From Oligoflexales bacterium (GTDB lineage: Bacteria; Bdellovibrionota_B; Oligoflexia; Oligoflexales; CACXFL01), in the NCBI GenBank assembly GCA_028282865.1, contig JANQHA010000344.1:1-8313 (forward strand): a DNA stretch of 8,313 bases, written 5' to 3'. Made by a program: the position numbers and the translations under genes. The notes beneath the pieces were generated by a model. That model did not search any database, had not been told where the DNA came from, and saw only the letters and a list, made by a program, of their open reading frames with translations. Position 1 is the first letter of the stretch. Every line of letters begins with the position of its first letter. This document shows positions 1 through 6,311 of this stretch, piece after piece.

Positions 1-16
1 CCGCTACCGTAAGCTT

Positions 17-463
17 TCAATGCATATTATGCCGAACCCAAAAGTTGCCAATGGACTCGACCACCTCTGAATATTTTTCTAAACCACTAGGCTTAATCAA
101 ATAACCGTTTGCCCCTGCTTCGTAGCATTTGGTGATATCATACTCTAAGCTAGAACTACTTAAGACTAGAACAATTGTCCTTCTAAGATTAGGGTTACCT
201 CTAATCTCACGTAAAAAATCTAGTCCATTTTTCCTAGGAAGGTTTAGATCGAGTAGAACCATATCCACCACCGGATCAGCTGAGTTCTCTAGCTTCTCCT
301 CCAGAAACTCGATCGCTTCTACTCCATCAGATGCTATATGTATCTTATTTTCGAAGTTCGCCGAACTAAAAATACGTTTAGCTATACCAACATCTGCTTC
401 ATCATCTTCGACTAGAAGCACCTCAAAGGGACGACTGGTTGATTGACTCTTGTCTGTATGCAC
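17..463 (-). CDS. Single-domain response regulator, Rcp1-type (CheY-like)
   Basis: A 148-residue cytoplasmic receiver domain with no output domain. The N-terminal ten or so residues are a polar tail. The acidic pocket is VEDDEAD (about residues 18-24), the phosphoacceptor is Asp72 in LLDLNLPRKNG, a Ser cluster (LSSSS, 101-105) supplies the switch Ser/Thr, and Lys124 lies in LIKP. The DLNLPRKNG form and the length match the Rcp1 group of regulators that pair with phytochrome-type and PAS histidine kinases. The PAS kinase encoded just upstream, 45 bases away, is the likely phosphodonor (inference). The start is GTG, because an in-frame TAA lies 21 bases upstream and no ATG occurs before the receiver core; an AGGTG site lies 10 bases ahead. 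With no DNA-binding domain it probably acts by protein contact or as a phosphorelay carrier. Confidence 0.93.
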   Translation of the reverse strand: MHTDKSQSTSRPFEVLLVEDDEADVGIAKRIFSSANFENKIHIASDGVEAIEFLEEKLENSADPVVDMVLLDLNLPRKNGLDFLREIRGNPNLRRTIVLVLSSSSLEYDITKCYEAGANGYLIKPSGLEKYSEVVESIGNFWVRHNMH

Positions 464-473
464 TTGGTTTGAA

Positions 474-478
474 CACCT
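474..478 (-). promoter_or_regulatory. Ribosome binding site supporting the GTG start of the Rcp1-type regulator
   Basis: AGGTG on the minus strand with a 10-base spacer to GTG at 463. It lies in the 45-base gap, the longest in the operon. I see no hairpin or T-run in the gap, so it does not look like a terminator. Confidence 0.55.
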
Positions 479-508
479 ACATTAATTCACTAACTTTATT
501 GTAGTCTC

Positions 509-1990
509 CTACCTAGGAAGTTCAACAAAAAACGTGCTGCCTAAATGCTGCTCTGATTCAACCCAAATCTTTCCTTCGTGGAGATCAATGATCTTCTTAC
601 ATATTGATAGACCGATTCCGGATCCAGAGTATTCGTTACGTCCATGCAATCTTTGAAAAATTTGAAAGATCTTTGTAAAGTGCCTAGGTTCAATCCCAAT
701 GCCATTATCTTTTACCGAAATCACCAACTTATCTTTCGTTTCTCGACACTCGACCGATATAATTGGATCTCTACTTTGGCTCCTATATTTTAGAGAGTTT
801 AGAATAATATTTTGAAAGACCTGAAAGATTTTATGCTCGTCTGCCTCAATACTGCCAATATCTGCAATCACTAATTCAGCCTGATTCTTCTCTAGCTCTT
901 CTTTCAAGACGTCCTTCAACTCAAAAAATAAACTTCTAAGATCAACCCTGCTCTTAGATAATGATTCACGGCCAAAACGTGAAATCTCTAACAAGCCAGA
1001 TATCAAGAGTTGTACCCGACTAGACTCTTTAGTAATGATTTCAAAAGCCTCTTTTTCTACGTCATTTAATCTTCCAGATAGTTCACCATGCAATATCTCT
1101 ACATAATTACGAATATGTCTGACCGGCGCCTGTAGATCATGAGAGGCAACATAAGCAAACTGCTCAGATTCTTCCTTCGCCCGCTCTAAAAGAGTTTGAT
1201 ATCTTTTTAGCTGTACATTTTCTCTCATTAGAGTGATATCTGTTAATGAGATAAGGCTCTTACCATCGACATGATTTAATTTTGTCATCGAAACTCGGGC
1301 CCAACCGGCGGAGTTAGCGCACCCTCGTATTTTTACTGTAACACTTTCGGACGTTAATGGCAGCTCGATCGGGGCTCTACTACCAATAAGATGAGACCTC
1401 TGCAGACCTAGCATCTCTTCTGCTGCCCAGTTGGCAAATGTAATCCTTTTTGATGCATCTAAAATTAATATTCCAGTTGATATCTTCTCAGCGACAGATT
1501 GGAATATCCTAGCCATTTCTGTCTCTACCAATGACCGGGATAATCGAACAGATTTATTGCCAATGATACGCTTCGGTTCGACATCGGCTTCGATAGTGCC
1601 CATTAACACTGGTTCAGCTGTAGTAGGGAGACGAAATGTTTTAACCCGTTCTTTAAACCTCCGGTAGAGTCCGGATTTATTCTGGAATCGATACTCAAAG
1701 GAAACAAATGATTGGTCGGAAGTTTTTTGGAGTTTTTCCATGAAGGATCTTTGGTCATATGGATGAACCCGCTCATGCCAGAGATTTGATTTCACATTAA
1801 TATCAGATAACGAAAAACCTGTAATATCTCCGACTGAGTCTGAGATCCAAATAAATTCGAACGGTGAACCAGATCTTCTTAAGTAATTAATTTTGTTACG
1901 ATCGGCGAAAAAGTCGAAGCCTTCACCCAACGTGGTAAATAAGCTAAAACTATTGCTGCCATTAGTTGGCTCGGTCATAGCTTGCTTCAT
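509..1990 (-). CDS. Soluble PAS-PAS sensor histidine kinase
   Basis: A 493-residue protein without membrane segments, so cytoplasmic. Domains in order: a PAS_3-like fold at about 28-137 (FIWISDSVGDITGFS, then WHERVHPYDQ and an EYR/RRFKERV tail); a second PAS at about 162-255 (GILILDASKRITFANWAAEEMLG); a short coiled coil at about 255-278; HisKA with His284 in YVASHDLQAPVRHI; and HATPase_c with the N-box FQNIILNS (392-399), G1 DNGIGI (428-433) and G2 GSGIGLSI (456-463). The SHDLQAP H-box is common in cyanobacterial and phytochrome-related kinases. It starts two bases after the kaiC stop, with AAGG eight bases ahead of the ATG. It lacks the KaiB-like N-terminal domain of SasA, so it is not a SasA orthologue, but by position it is the best candidate to read KaiC or KaiB state and pass phosphate to the downstream Rcp1-type regulator (inference). 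The stimulus for the PAS domains is unknown. Confidence 0.93.
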   Translation of the reverse strand: MKQAMTEPTNGSNSFSLFTTLGEGFDFFADRNKINYLRRSGSPFEFIWISDSVGDITGFSLSDINVKSNLWHERVHPYDQRSFMEKLQKTSDQSFVSFEYRFQNKSGLYRRFKERVKTFRLPTTAEPVLMGTIEADVEPKRIIGNKSVRLSRSLVETEMARIFQSVAEKISTGILILDASKRITFANWAAEEMLGLQRSHLIGSRAPIELPLTSESVTVKIRGCANSAGWARVSMTKLNHVDGKSLISLTDITLMRENVQLKRYQTLLERAKEESEQFAYVASHDLQAPVRHIRNYVEILHGELSGRLNDVEKEAFEIITKESSRVQLLISGLLEISRFGRESLSKSRVDLRSLFFELKDVLKEELEKNQAELVIADIGSIEADEHKIFQVFQNIILNSLKYRSQSRDPIISVECRETKDKLVISVKDNGIGIEPRHFTKIFQIFQRLHGRNEYSGSGIGLSICKKIIDLHEGKIWVESEQHLGSTFFVELPR

Positions 1991-1992
1991 AG

Positions 1993-3537
1993 TTAAGGCC
2001 TTACAGACTCAGCAGTCTCAACAAACATAGTAGACATCTTTTCGGCTTCACCAGTTACAAACTGTGTCGGCACACCAGCCAAAATCCCACCAACATTATC
2101 GAAGGACTTCCCAATCTTCATCCCATCCTCTTCAATCGTATACTCTCGAATAGACTTATCATGTGTTGAGCCTCGCATTTTTAACACCGTCACACCTCGA
2201 CGCATTTCTCCCATCAGCTCAACATACCTCAGTAGTAATATGGTATCGGTGATTGTGGAAATATGGGTCTCAGTTACTGAGGTCCCTCCTAATAGGCTTG
2301 CGGTGGTGGCGGTCACCAAAGTCGCCGCCTGCTTCTCTTTAACAAAGGAGGTGATCCCGATCACAAACTCACGGAAAGACTTCATGCTCGAAACTCGCTC
2401 CAGGGCTGATAGGCTGTCGATTGCAATCCGCGATGGCTCGAACTCTTCGATATCTTGTTTCATAAGCAGTAAGTGATCTTCGAGACCAGCGGTTTCAGGG
2501 TAGGTGCAGATAATTTTAAGTAACCCTTTATCCTCCCACTCGGAGAAATCCTTCCGCCAACCAATAGCGTTTCTAAGTAGTTGCTCCCTAGATTCTTCAA
2601 AGGCAAAGACAAGTGTACGCTCGCCATTGCGGCAACCATCATCGACGAAGGTGGTGGCTGAAAGGGTTTTTCCAGTTCCGGTTGCACCGCTAACTAAAAT
2701 CACCGAGTCACGATAGAAACCACCGCCACACATATCATCTAACTCTTTAGTTCCCGTGCTGATCCGGACGTTTGATGACCTCTGAGTCAAAGACATTGCT
2801 GACAGCGGCAATACTTCTATTCCCCGCTTAGATATCGTAAAAGGAAACCCACCTTTTTGATGCATCGCACCCCGAAATTTAAGCACCTCAATGGTTCGTC
2901 TTCTCTTTTCGTCGTCTAGATTATTTCTCAAAATAATGACGTTATCTGCCACAAACTCTTCGATCCCGTAGCGGGCAATATTTCCATTTTCATTAGATCT
3001 TTCGCTGGTAATAATTGAGGTAACTCCCATCGCCTTCATAGCAGCGGCAATTCTAAATAACTCTTTTCTGATCAACCCTGCATCTTCAAATTGAGAAAAC
3101 AATGAACCGATGGAATCTATCACAACCCTCTCGGCGTCCACCTTATTGACAGCAGCCCCTATCCGAGCAATTAAACCAGAGAAATCATATTCGCCAGAGA
3201 CGGTAATATTCTTACCCGGACTAGGTGAGACATCGACAAACATTAACTTTCCATTATTTTTAAATTCATTTAAATCCCAGCCTAACGATCTTACATTTCG
3301 ACAGATATCAAGTGGCGTCTCCTCAAAGGTGACAAAGACCCCATTTTGATCAAACTCCACAATACCTCTCTCAAGAAATTGAACTCCAAAGATCGTTTTG
3401 GCACTTCCTGAGCTCCCGCTTATTAAGGTCGTTCGACCGCGCGGAAGCCCGCCTTCGGCGACCGAATCAAACCCAGGAATACCAGTCATAATTTTAGAAA
3501 CATACTCCTGATTATTGTCCATTTCACTAGTGCTCAT
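1993..3537 (-). CDS. kaiC: KaiC-type double ATPase/autokinase, circadian clock family
   Basis: 514 residues, close to the 519 of Synechococcus KaiC, with two RecA-like KaiC domains. CI: Walker A GSSGSAKT (41-48), catalytic Glu72-Glu73 in FVTFEETP, Walker B VVIDSIGSLF (138-147). CII: Walker A GATGTGKT (284-291), catalytic Glu314-Glu315 in FAFEESREQLL, Walker B IAIDSLSAL (371-379). The phosphorylation segment THISTITDTI (424-433) keeps Ser427 and Thr428, equivalent to Ser431/Thr432 of the cyanobacterial protein, and Thr422 matches Thr426. The tail GILAGVPTQFV (484-494) resembles the A-loop bound by KaiA. The CI Walker A has Ala where cyanobacterial KaiC has Gly, which I recall as usual in non-cyanobacterial KaiC. 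The ATG is preceded by GAGGTGA and overlaps kaiB by 11 bases. Expected to form hexamers that autophosphorylate and dephosphorylate. Whether it oscillates or acts as a stress timer cannot be told from sequence. Confidence 0.97.
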   Translation of the reverse strand: MSTSEMDNNQEYVSKIMTGIPGFDSVAEGGLPRGRTTLISGSSGSAKTIFGVQFLERGIVEFDQNGVFVTFEETPLDICRNVRSLGWDLNEFKNNGKLMFVDVSPSPGKNITVSGEYDFSGLIARIGAAVNKVDAERVVIDSIGSLFSQFEDAGLIRKELFRIAAAMKAMGVTSIITSERSNENGNIARYGIEEFVADNVIILRNNLDDEKRRRTIEVLKFRGAMHQKGGFPFTISKRGIEVLPLSAMSLTQRSSNVRISTGTKELDDMCGGGFYRDSVILVSGATGTGKTLSATTFVDDGCRNGERTLVFAFEESREQLLRNAIGWRKDFSEWEDKGLLKIICTYPETAGLEDHLLLMKQDIEEFEPSRIAIDSLSALERVSSMKSFREFVIGITSFVKEKQAATLVTATTASLLGGTSVTETHISTITDTILLLRYVELMGEMRRGVTVLKMRGSTHDKSIREYTIEEDGMKIGKSFDNVGGILAGVPTQFVTGEAEKMSTMFVETAESVRP

Positions 3538-3832
3538 TTATCACCTCTTCTGGTAATATAGTTAACCCTAACCCCGATATAACCTTTTGCTCGTCCGATA
3601 GGTCGCCGATGATAGCCTGCAGAGGAGGAGGGAGCTTTCTTAGTAGTGTTGGTGTAGCTAAAACATTATCCTCTTCAGCCTTTTCAGGGTGCTGCGAAAC
3701 ATCAATCAACTCAAGTTCGTAACTATCACCGTTTCCATCAAAATGCTGCTTACAAATTCTCTTGAGATTATGAATCGCCCTAGATGACGAGGGCGTCTGT
3801 CCGACAATGTACAATTTTAATAAATAATTCAT
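3527..3832 (-). CDS. kaiB: KaiB, circadian clock thioredoxin-like protein
   Basis: 101 residues, the usual KaiB size. It keeps the family signature in order: LLKLYIVGQTPSSSRAI (4-20), LIDVSQHPEKAEEDNVLATPTL (42-63, with AEED and ATPTL), KLPPP (66-70) and IIGDLSDEQKVISGLGL (74-90). The match to Synechococcus KaiB is clear along the whole length. KaiB binds the KaiC CI ring after refolding to a thioredoxin-like state and, in cyanobacteria, sequesters KaiA. Differences: the N-terminus is about four residues shorter, the loop before ELELIDV is about three longer, the acidic C-terminal tail is missing, and Asp90 of the Synechococcus protein, next to the fold-switch region, is Gly89 here. The start ATG overlaps the KaiA-like stop by four bases (ATGA), and the end overlaps kaiC. 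Located directly before kaiC, as in most kaiBC operons. Confidence 0.96.
   Translation of the reverse strand: MNYLLKLYIVGQTPSSSRAIHNLKRICKQHFDGNGDSYELELIDVSQHPEKAEEDNVLATPTLLRKLPPPLQAIIGDLSDEQKVISGLGLTILPEEVINEH
3541..3547 (-). promoter_or_regulatory. Strong ribosome binding site of kaiC inside the kaiB end
   Basis: GAGGTGA on the minus strand, three bases from the kaiC ATG (six from the GAGG core). It is one of the best Shine-Dalgarno matches in the window and lies within the last codons of kaiB. It would favour high KaiC translation relative to neighbours that use TTG or GTG starts. Confidence 0.7.
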
Positions 3833-4755
3833 CGATCACCTTCATAGTTATTTGTTAATGTCCTCCTTCGACTGCTACTTGACCTCCCTCGGTTCCTATA
3901 ATAATCTGCTAGATTTCCCATAGCCTCCAAAGCTACGAGTCGCCCCTCCGTTGCTAAAATAACCGCTCGTTTACTACCTACCGATTCACACTTCTTTCTA
4001 ACCACCTTTATATGCAGATCGATTAAATCCCTCGGGCCGGCATCAAACTGCCCTAGCAAAGTAGTGATGCGTTCGATTTCCTCCCTAGGTGTCGCCTGAC
4101 TAAAACCTAACGCTTCTAAATAATCGTCTAGGAGATCACCATATGCACTTTCTAGCTCTTTGAACTCTTCTGGGAACCGTTCAAAAAGAGGCCTAGATCC
4201 CATCACGGTAGTAGTCACTTTTCTAGGTGCCCAGCTTGGAAGCACATGGTGCTGGTCCAAAATCCTCTTTAGGGCTTCGATTTCTTCTTCTTGAGCGACT
4301 CTTTCTCTCTCTCTCTCAAGCTCTAATTCAATCGTCTTTCGGTATAGATCAGAGAAGACCTTGACCTTCGACAAAAGAATCTTTGGGAAGATTGGCTTAA
4401 ATAGATAGTCGACAGCACCTAAATCGTAGCCTTTAAACAATTGAATCTCACTTCGCTCGAAGCCAGTGACAAAAATAATTGGTACCTTTTGAGTTTTCTC
4501 TCTTTGTCTCACCAAAGAAGCGACCTCGAAGCCATTCATACCGGGCATCTTAATATCGAGCAGAATCAGTGCAAAATTATTTTTCAAGACTAATTTTAAG
4601 GCCTCCTCACCGGATTTTGCCAAAACAATATTCTCTCCTAAAGGCTCCAATATCTCTTTCATACCTAAAAGATTTTTAGAATCATCATCGACAATCAAAA
4701 TATTCACCTGAGTTTGATAACCGACATCAAGTTTTTGTTTGCTAATATAATTCAA
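3829..4755 (-). CDS. Receiver domain fused to a KaiA C-terminal/RsbU N-terminal-like helical domain
   Basis: 308 residues, cytoplasmic. A CheY-like receiver occupies about 17-137: acidic pocket VDDD (22-25), phosphoacceptor Asp67 in LLDIKMPGMNG, Thr97 in FVTG, Lys120 in LFKP. A charged coiled coil follows (about 138-166, rich in Glu/Arg), then a linker, then an all-helical domain at about 193-290. That domain has the pattern Y..LL.DYLEAL, PRDLIDLHIKVV, and a last helix R..ALEAMGNLADYY. The spacing of Y-x-x-LL-x-x-Y and of I/L-x-x-H resembles the C-terminal dimerisation and KaiC-binding domain of KaiA and the related RsbU N-terminal domain. With kaiB and kaiC immediately downstream, a KaiA-like regulator of KaiC is the favoured reading (inference). 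The start is TTG, overlapping the previous stop (TTGA), with AAGGTGA nine bases ahead; the first in-frame ATG lies inside the receiver. The Ser/Arg-rich last 18 residues look disordered. An alternative is a generic RsbU_N regulator, but no PP2C domain is present. Confidence 0.8.
   Translation of the reverse strand: MNYISKQKLDVGYQTQVNILIVDDDSKNLLGMKEILEPLGENIVLAKSGEEALKLVLKNNFALILLDIKMPGMNGFEVASLVRQREKTQKVPIIFVTGFERSEIQLFKGYDLGAVDYLFKPIFPKILLSKVKVFSDLYRKTIELELERERERVAQEEEIEALKRILDQHHVLPSWAPRKVTTTVMGSRPLFERFPEEFKELESAYGDLLDDYLEALGFSQATPREEIERITTLLGQFDAGPRDLIDLHIKVVRKKCESVGSKRAVILATEGRLVALEAMGNLADYYRNRGRSSSSRRRTLTNNYEGDR
3836..3842 (-). promoter_or_regulatory. Ribosome binding site of kaiB
   Basis: AAGGTGA on the minus strand with three bases to the kaiB ATG (six from the AAGG core). 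It sits in the last codons of the KaiA-like gene, so kaiB translation is likely coupled to it. Confidence 0.65.
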
Positions 4756-4997
4756 TCTTTCAACTCACCTTCTTTTAGCAGCAGTATTTTAGAAGTAAAT
4801 TCTCTAACCTTCTCCGCCTTCATGTAAACCTCTCCAGTCTGAGCGATTCCACGAGCAAACTTATCTAAATCGCTTCGAGCAATCTTCTCAGGATTCTCTA
4901 AACCCAGAGAATTATGGCACCTTCTCGCTATAAATGACTCTGCGACAATCCCCATGTACTCTCTGGTAATTTGCAAAATTTCATCGTGGAGATTCAA
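4752..4997 (-). CDS. Small helical protein of unknown function, 81 residues
   Basis: I do not recognise a named family with certainty. The protein is predicted by eye to be mostly helical and cytoplasmic, with no signal peptide or membrane segment and a mixed charge. Visible features: EYMGIVAESFIARRC (13-27), a Pro at 36 between helices, DLDKFARGI (43-51) and a Lys/Glu-rich last helix KVREFTSKILLLKEGE. The MG..A..F..RQC-like first helix recalls small proteins I have seen near signalling genes, but I cannot name one. The start is TTG with AGGA seven bases ahead; the only nearby ATG (codon 15) would cut the first helix. It follows the Cache-HAMP stop by 15 bases and overlaps the KaiA-like gene by four. 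It is real by packing, ribosome site and coupling. It could be an adaptor between the HAMP sensor and the receiver protein (inference). Confidence 0.75.
   Translation of the reverse strand: MNLHDEILQITREYMGIVAESFIARRCHNSLGLENPEKIARSDLDKFARGIAQTGEVYMKAEKVREFTSKILLLKEGELKD
4765..4771 (-). promoter_or_regulatory. Ribosome binding site fixing the TTG start of the KaiA-like gene
   Basis: AAGGTGA on the minus strand, nine bases before TTG at 4755. It supports the TTG start over GTG at codon 17, which would remove the first strand of the receiver and has only a weak upstream site. Confidence 0.65.
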
Positions 4998-5004
4998 GCT
5001 TCTT

Positions 5005-5008
5005 TCCT
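5005..5008 (-). promoter_or_regulatory. Ribosome binding site for the TTG start of the 81-residue protein
   Basis: AGGA on the minus strand (within TTAGGAAAG), seven bases before TTG at 4997, in the 15-base gap after the Cache-HAMP stop. It supports the TTG start. Confidence 0.5.
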
Positions 5009-5012
5009 AAGT

Positions 5013-6311
5013 CTATTTTTTTTCTTCCATCAAAAACTTAATTGACGCAATCATCCTTCCAAAGCTATTAGCTAAGTCTCCTATCTCATCCTTGGAGGTT
5101 ATCGATAATTTAATATTCATATCACCTTTACTGATCCGCTCAGCTGCTTCCTGTAATTGCTTGATCGGATTTATCATAGTGTTAGAGACCAAAAGAGCTA
5201 AGACAAAACCAACAAACAGGATGAATAAGGTTATTAATAACACTTTATATTGAACTATCAGATATGGATTAACAGCTTCATCTAGGTCAAGCTTCACCAA
5301 GATTCCCCAGCCAAGCGCTGGGATGTGTTCCCAAGCGGCAAGACACTCGACATTTCTATAGTCGATCGTTAAACCAGACCCAGACTGGCCACTGACAGCC
5401 TCTTGCAGAGAAACCAACTTATTAGATCCAAATTTAACTTTTCTAGAAAGAGCTGCCTTAAAATCATGTCTAGTAGGGGCCATAAACACCACTTCACCGT
5501 CTAGCTCTTTCGCTACAATGGTTTCACCGGTTTTTCCAAGTCCCATCTGCTCGCGGATAAGCTGAAAAAATAAATCCAAATTCAATCTGGCTGCCATAAC
5601 CCCTAAAACAGAGCCTGTATCGGTCTTAATAGGAGTTGAGATCACCATGGTCAGCTTTTCAGTAATAGAAGAAATAAATACGTGCTGAAAGAAGGTTGCT
5701 TTTAGGCCGTTTTCAAAGTAATCGATTCCGGCAGCGGTTTTCCCCTCATGACCTTCGAAAGTAGATGCCACAACGATTCCGTCGGGATTAATGATAAGGA
5801 GCTCTTCAAATTCTTTCTGATCCGCTAATAACACACTGAGGGTTTTCTTGACAGCCAAACGGGCTTGCTGACTTTTCTTAGGAAGCTTGGAGAGCACATC
5901 TTCTTGAAACTTCCGCTCCACGACTTTCTTCGGTTCGTCCTTCTTTACCTTAACCCTCTTTTCTTCAATACTTTGTGGTAGATCTCCACCTTCCTTCTCC
6001 AAAGCACCAAACTGTTTGCTGGGAATTTTTTTTATTTTTTTGTCACTATCTTGCACCAACGAGCTTACATTTGAAACTAGTTCCGATAGAGATGACAACT
6101 TTTCTAAGTTATTTAATTGCCCCATACTAAAGGCTTCAATAGCTTGAGCCTTAGTTTTCACAAGACCTTTTAAGCTTTCTAAAGCGGCTTGTTCCGAATA
6201 ACTGTTTAATGCCTGCAAGGTCCAATAAGAAAAAATTACGACCGGTACACTCGTAAAACTCAAGAAACTAAGCAGTAACTTACTTCGTAATGTGAGCCCC
6301 AGAAACTTCAT
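5013..6311 (-). CDS. Membrane Cache-HAMP sensor protein lacking an output domain
   Basis: 432 residues counted from ATG. TM1 is at about 11-33 (KLLLSFLSFTSVPVVIFSYW). A large periplasmic region runs to about 354, with a Cache/PAS-like ligand-binding part (FEELLIINPDGIVVASTFEGHEGKT at 168-191, then ISTPIKTDTGSVLGVMAARLNL, then LGWGILVKLDLDEA). TM2 is at about 355-377, and HAMP at about 378-430 (MINPIKQL, DEIGDLANSFGRM). The protein ends two residues later, with no methyl-accepting, kinase or cyclase domain. A Lys/Glu-rich low-complexity insert lies at about 90-140. It looks like a chemoreceptor cut after HAMP, but the end is clean and neighbouring genes are intact, so it is probably a natural stand-alone sensor. 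The ATG shares TGATG with the cheB stop; TTG at 6314 is also possible, since the AGGAGA at 6328-6323 is eight bases from TTG and eleven from ATG. It may signal through contact with the hybrid kinase or the small downstream protein (inference). Confidence 0.88.
   Translation of the reverse strand: MKFLGLTLRSKLLLSFLSFTSVPVVIFSYWTLQALNSYSEQAALESLKGLVKTKAQAIEAFSMGQLNNLEKLSSLSELVSNVSSLVQDSDKKIKKIPSKQFGALEKEGGDLPQSIEEKRVKVKKDEPKKVVERKFQEDVLSKLPKKSQQARLAVKKTLSVLLADQKEFEELLIINPDGIVVASTFEGHEGKTAAGIDYFENGLKATFFQHVFISSITEKLTMVISTPIKTDTGSVLGVMAARLNLDLFFQLIREQMGLGKTGETIVAKELDGEVVFMAPTRHDFKAALSRKVKFGSNKLVSLQEAVSGQSGSGLTIDYRNVECLAAWEHIPALGWGILVKLDLDEAVNPYLIVQYKVLLITLFILFVGFVLALLVSNTMINPIKQLQEAAERISKGDMNIKLSITSKDEIGDLANSFGRMIASIKFLMEEKK

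Noticed and set aside
129..446. Plus-strand open frame opposite the Rcp1-type regulator.
   Set aside because: Antisense to a clear receiver domain; composition is Ser-rich with no recognisable motif. Other plus-strand frames at 1431-1667, 2240-2476, 2504-2716 and 3110-3349 are likewise shadows of the kinase and kaiC.
464..508. Possible terminator or promoter in the 45-base gap between the PAS kinase and the last regulator.
   Set aside because: No inverted repeat followed by T-run and no convincing -35/-10 pair seen; only a ribosome site is supportable.
2460..2687. Minus-strand 75-residue frame inside kaiC.
   Set aside because: Lies in another frame of the intact CII domain, with no domain signature.
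5013..5030. A run of eight A on the minus strand just before the Cache-HAMP stop, a possible slippery site joining it to the 81-residue protein.
   Set aside because: Reading on in either shifted frame hits a stop within about 12 codons, and neither shifted frame enters the small gene. The run simply encodes Glu-Lys-Lys at the end.
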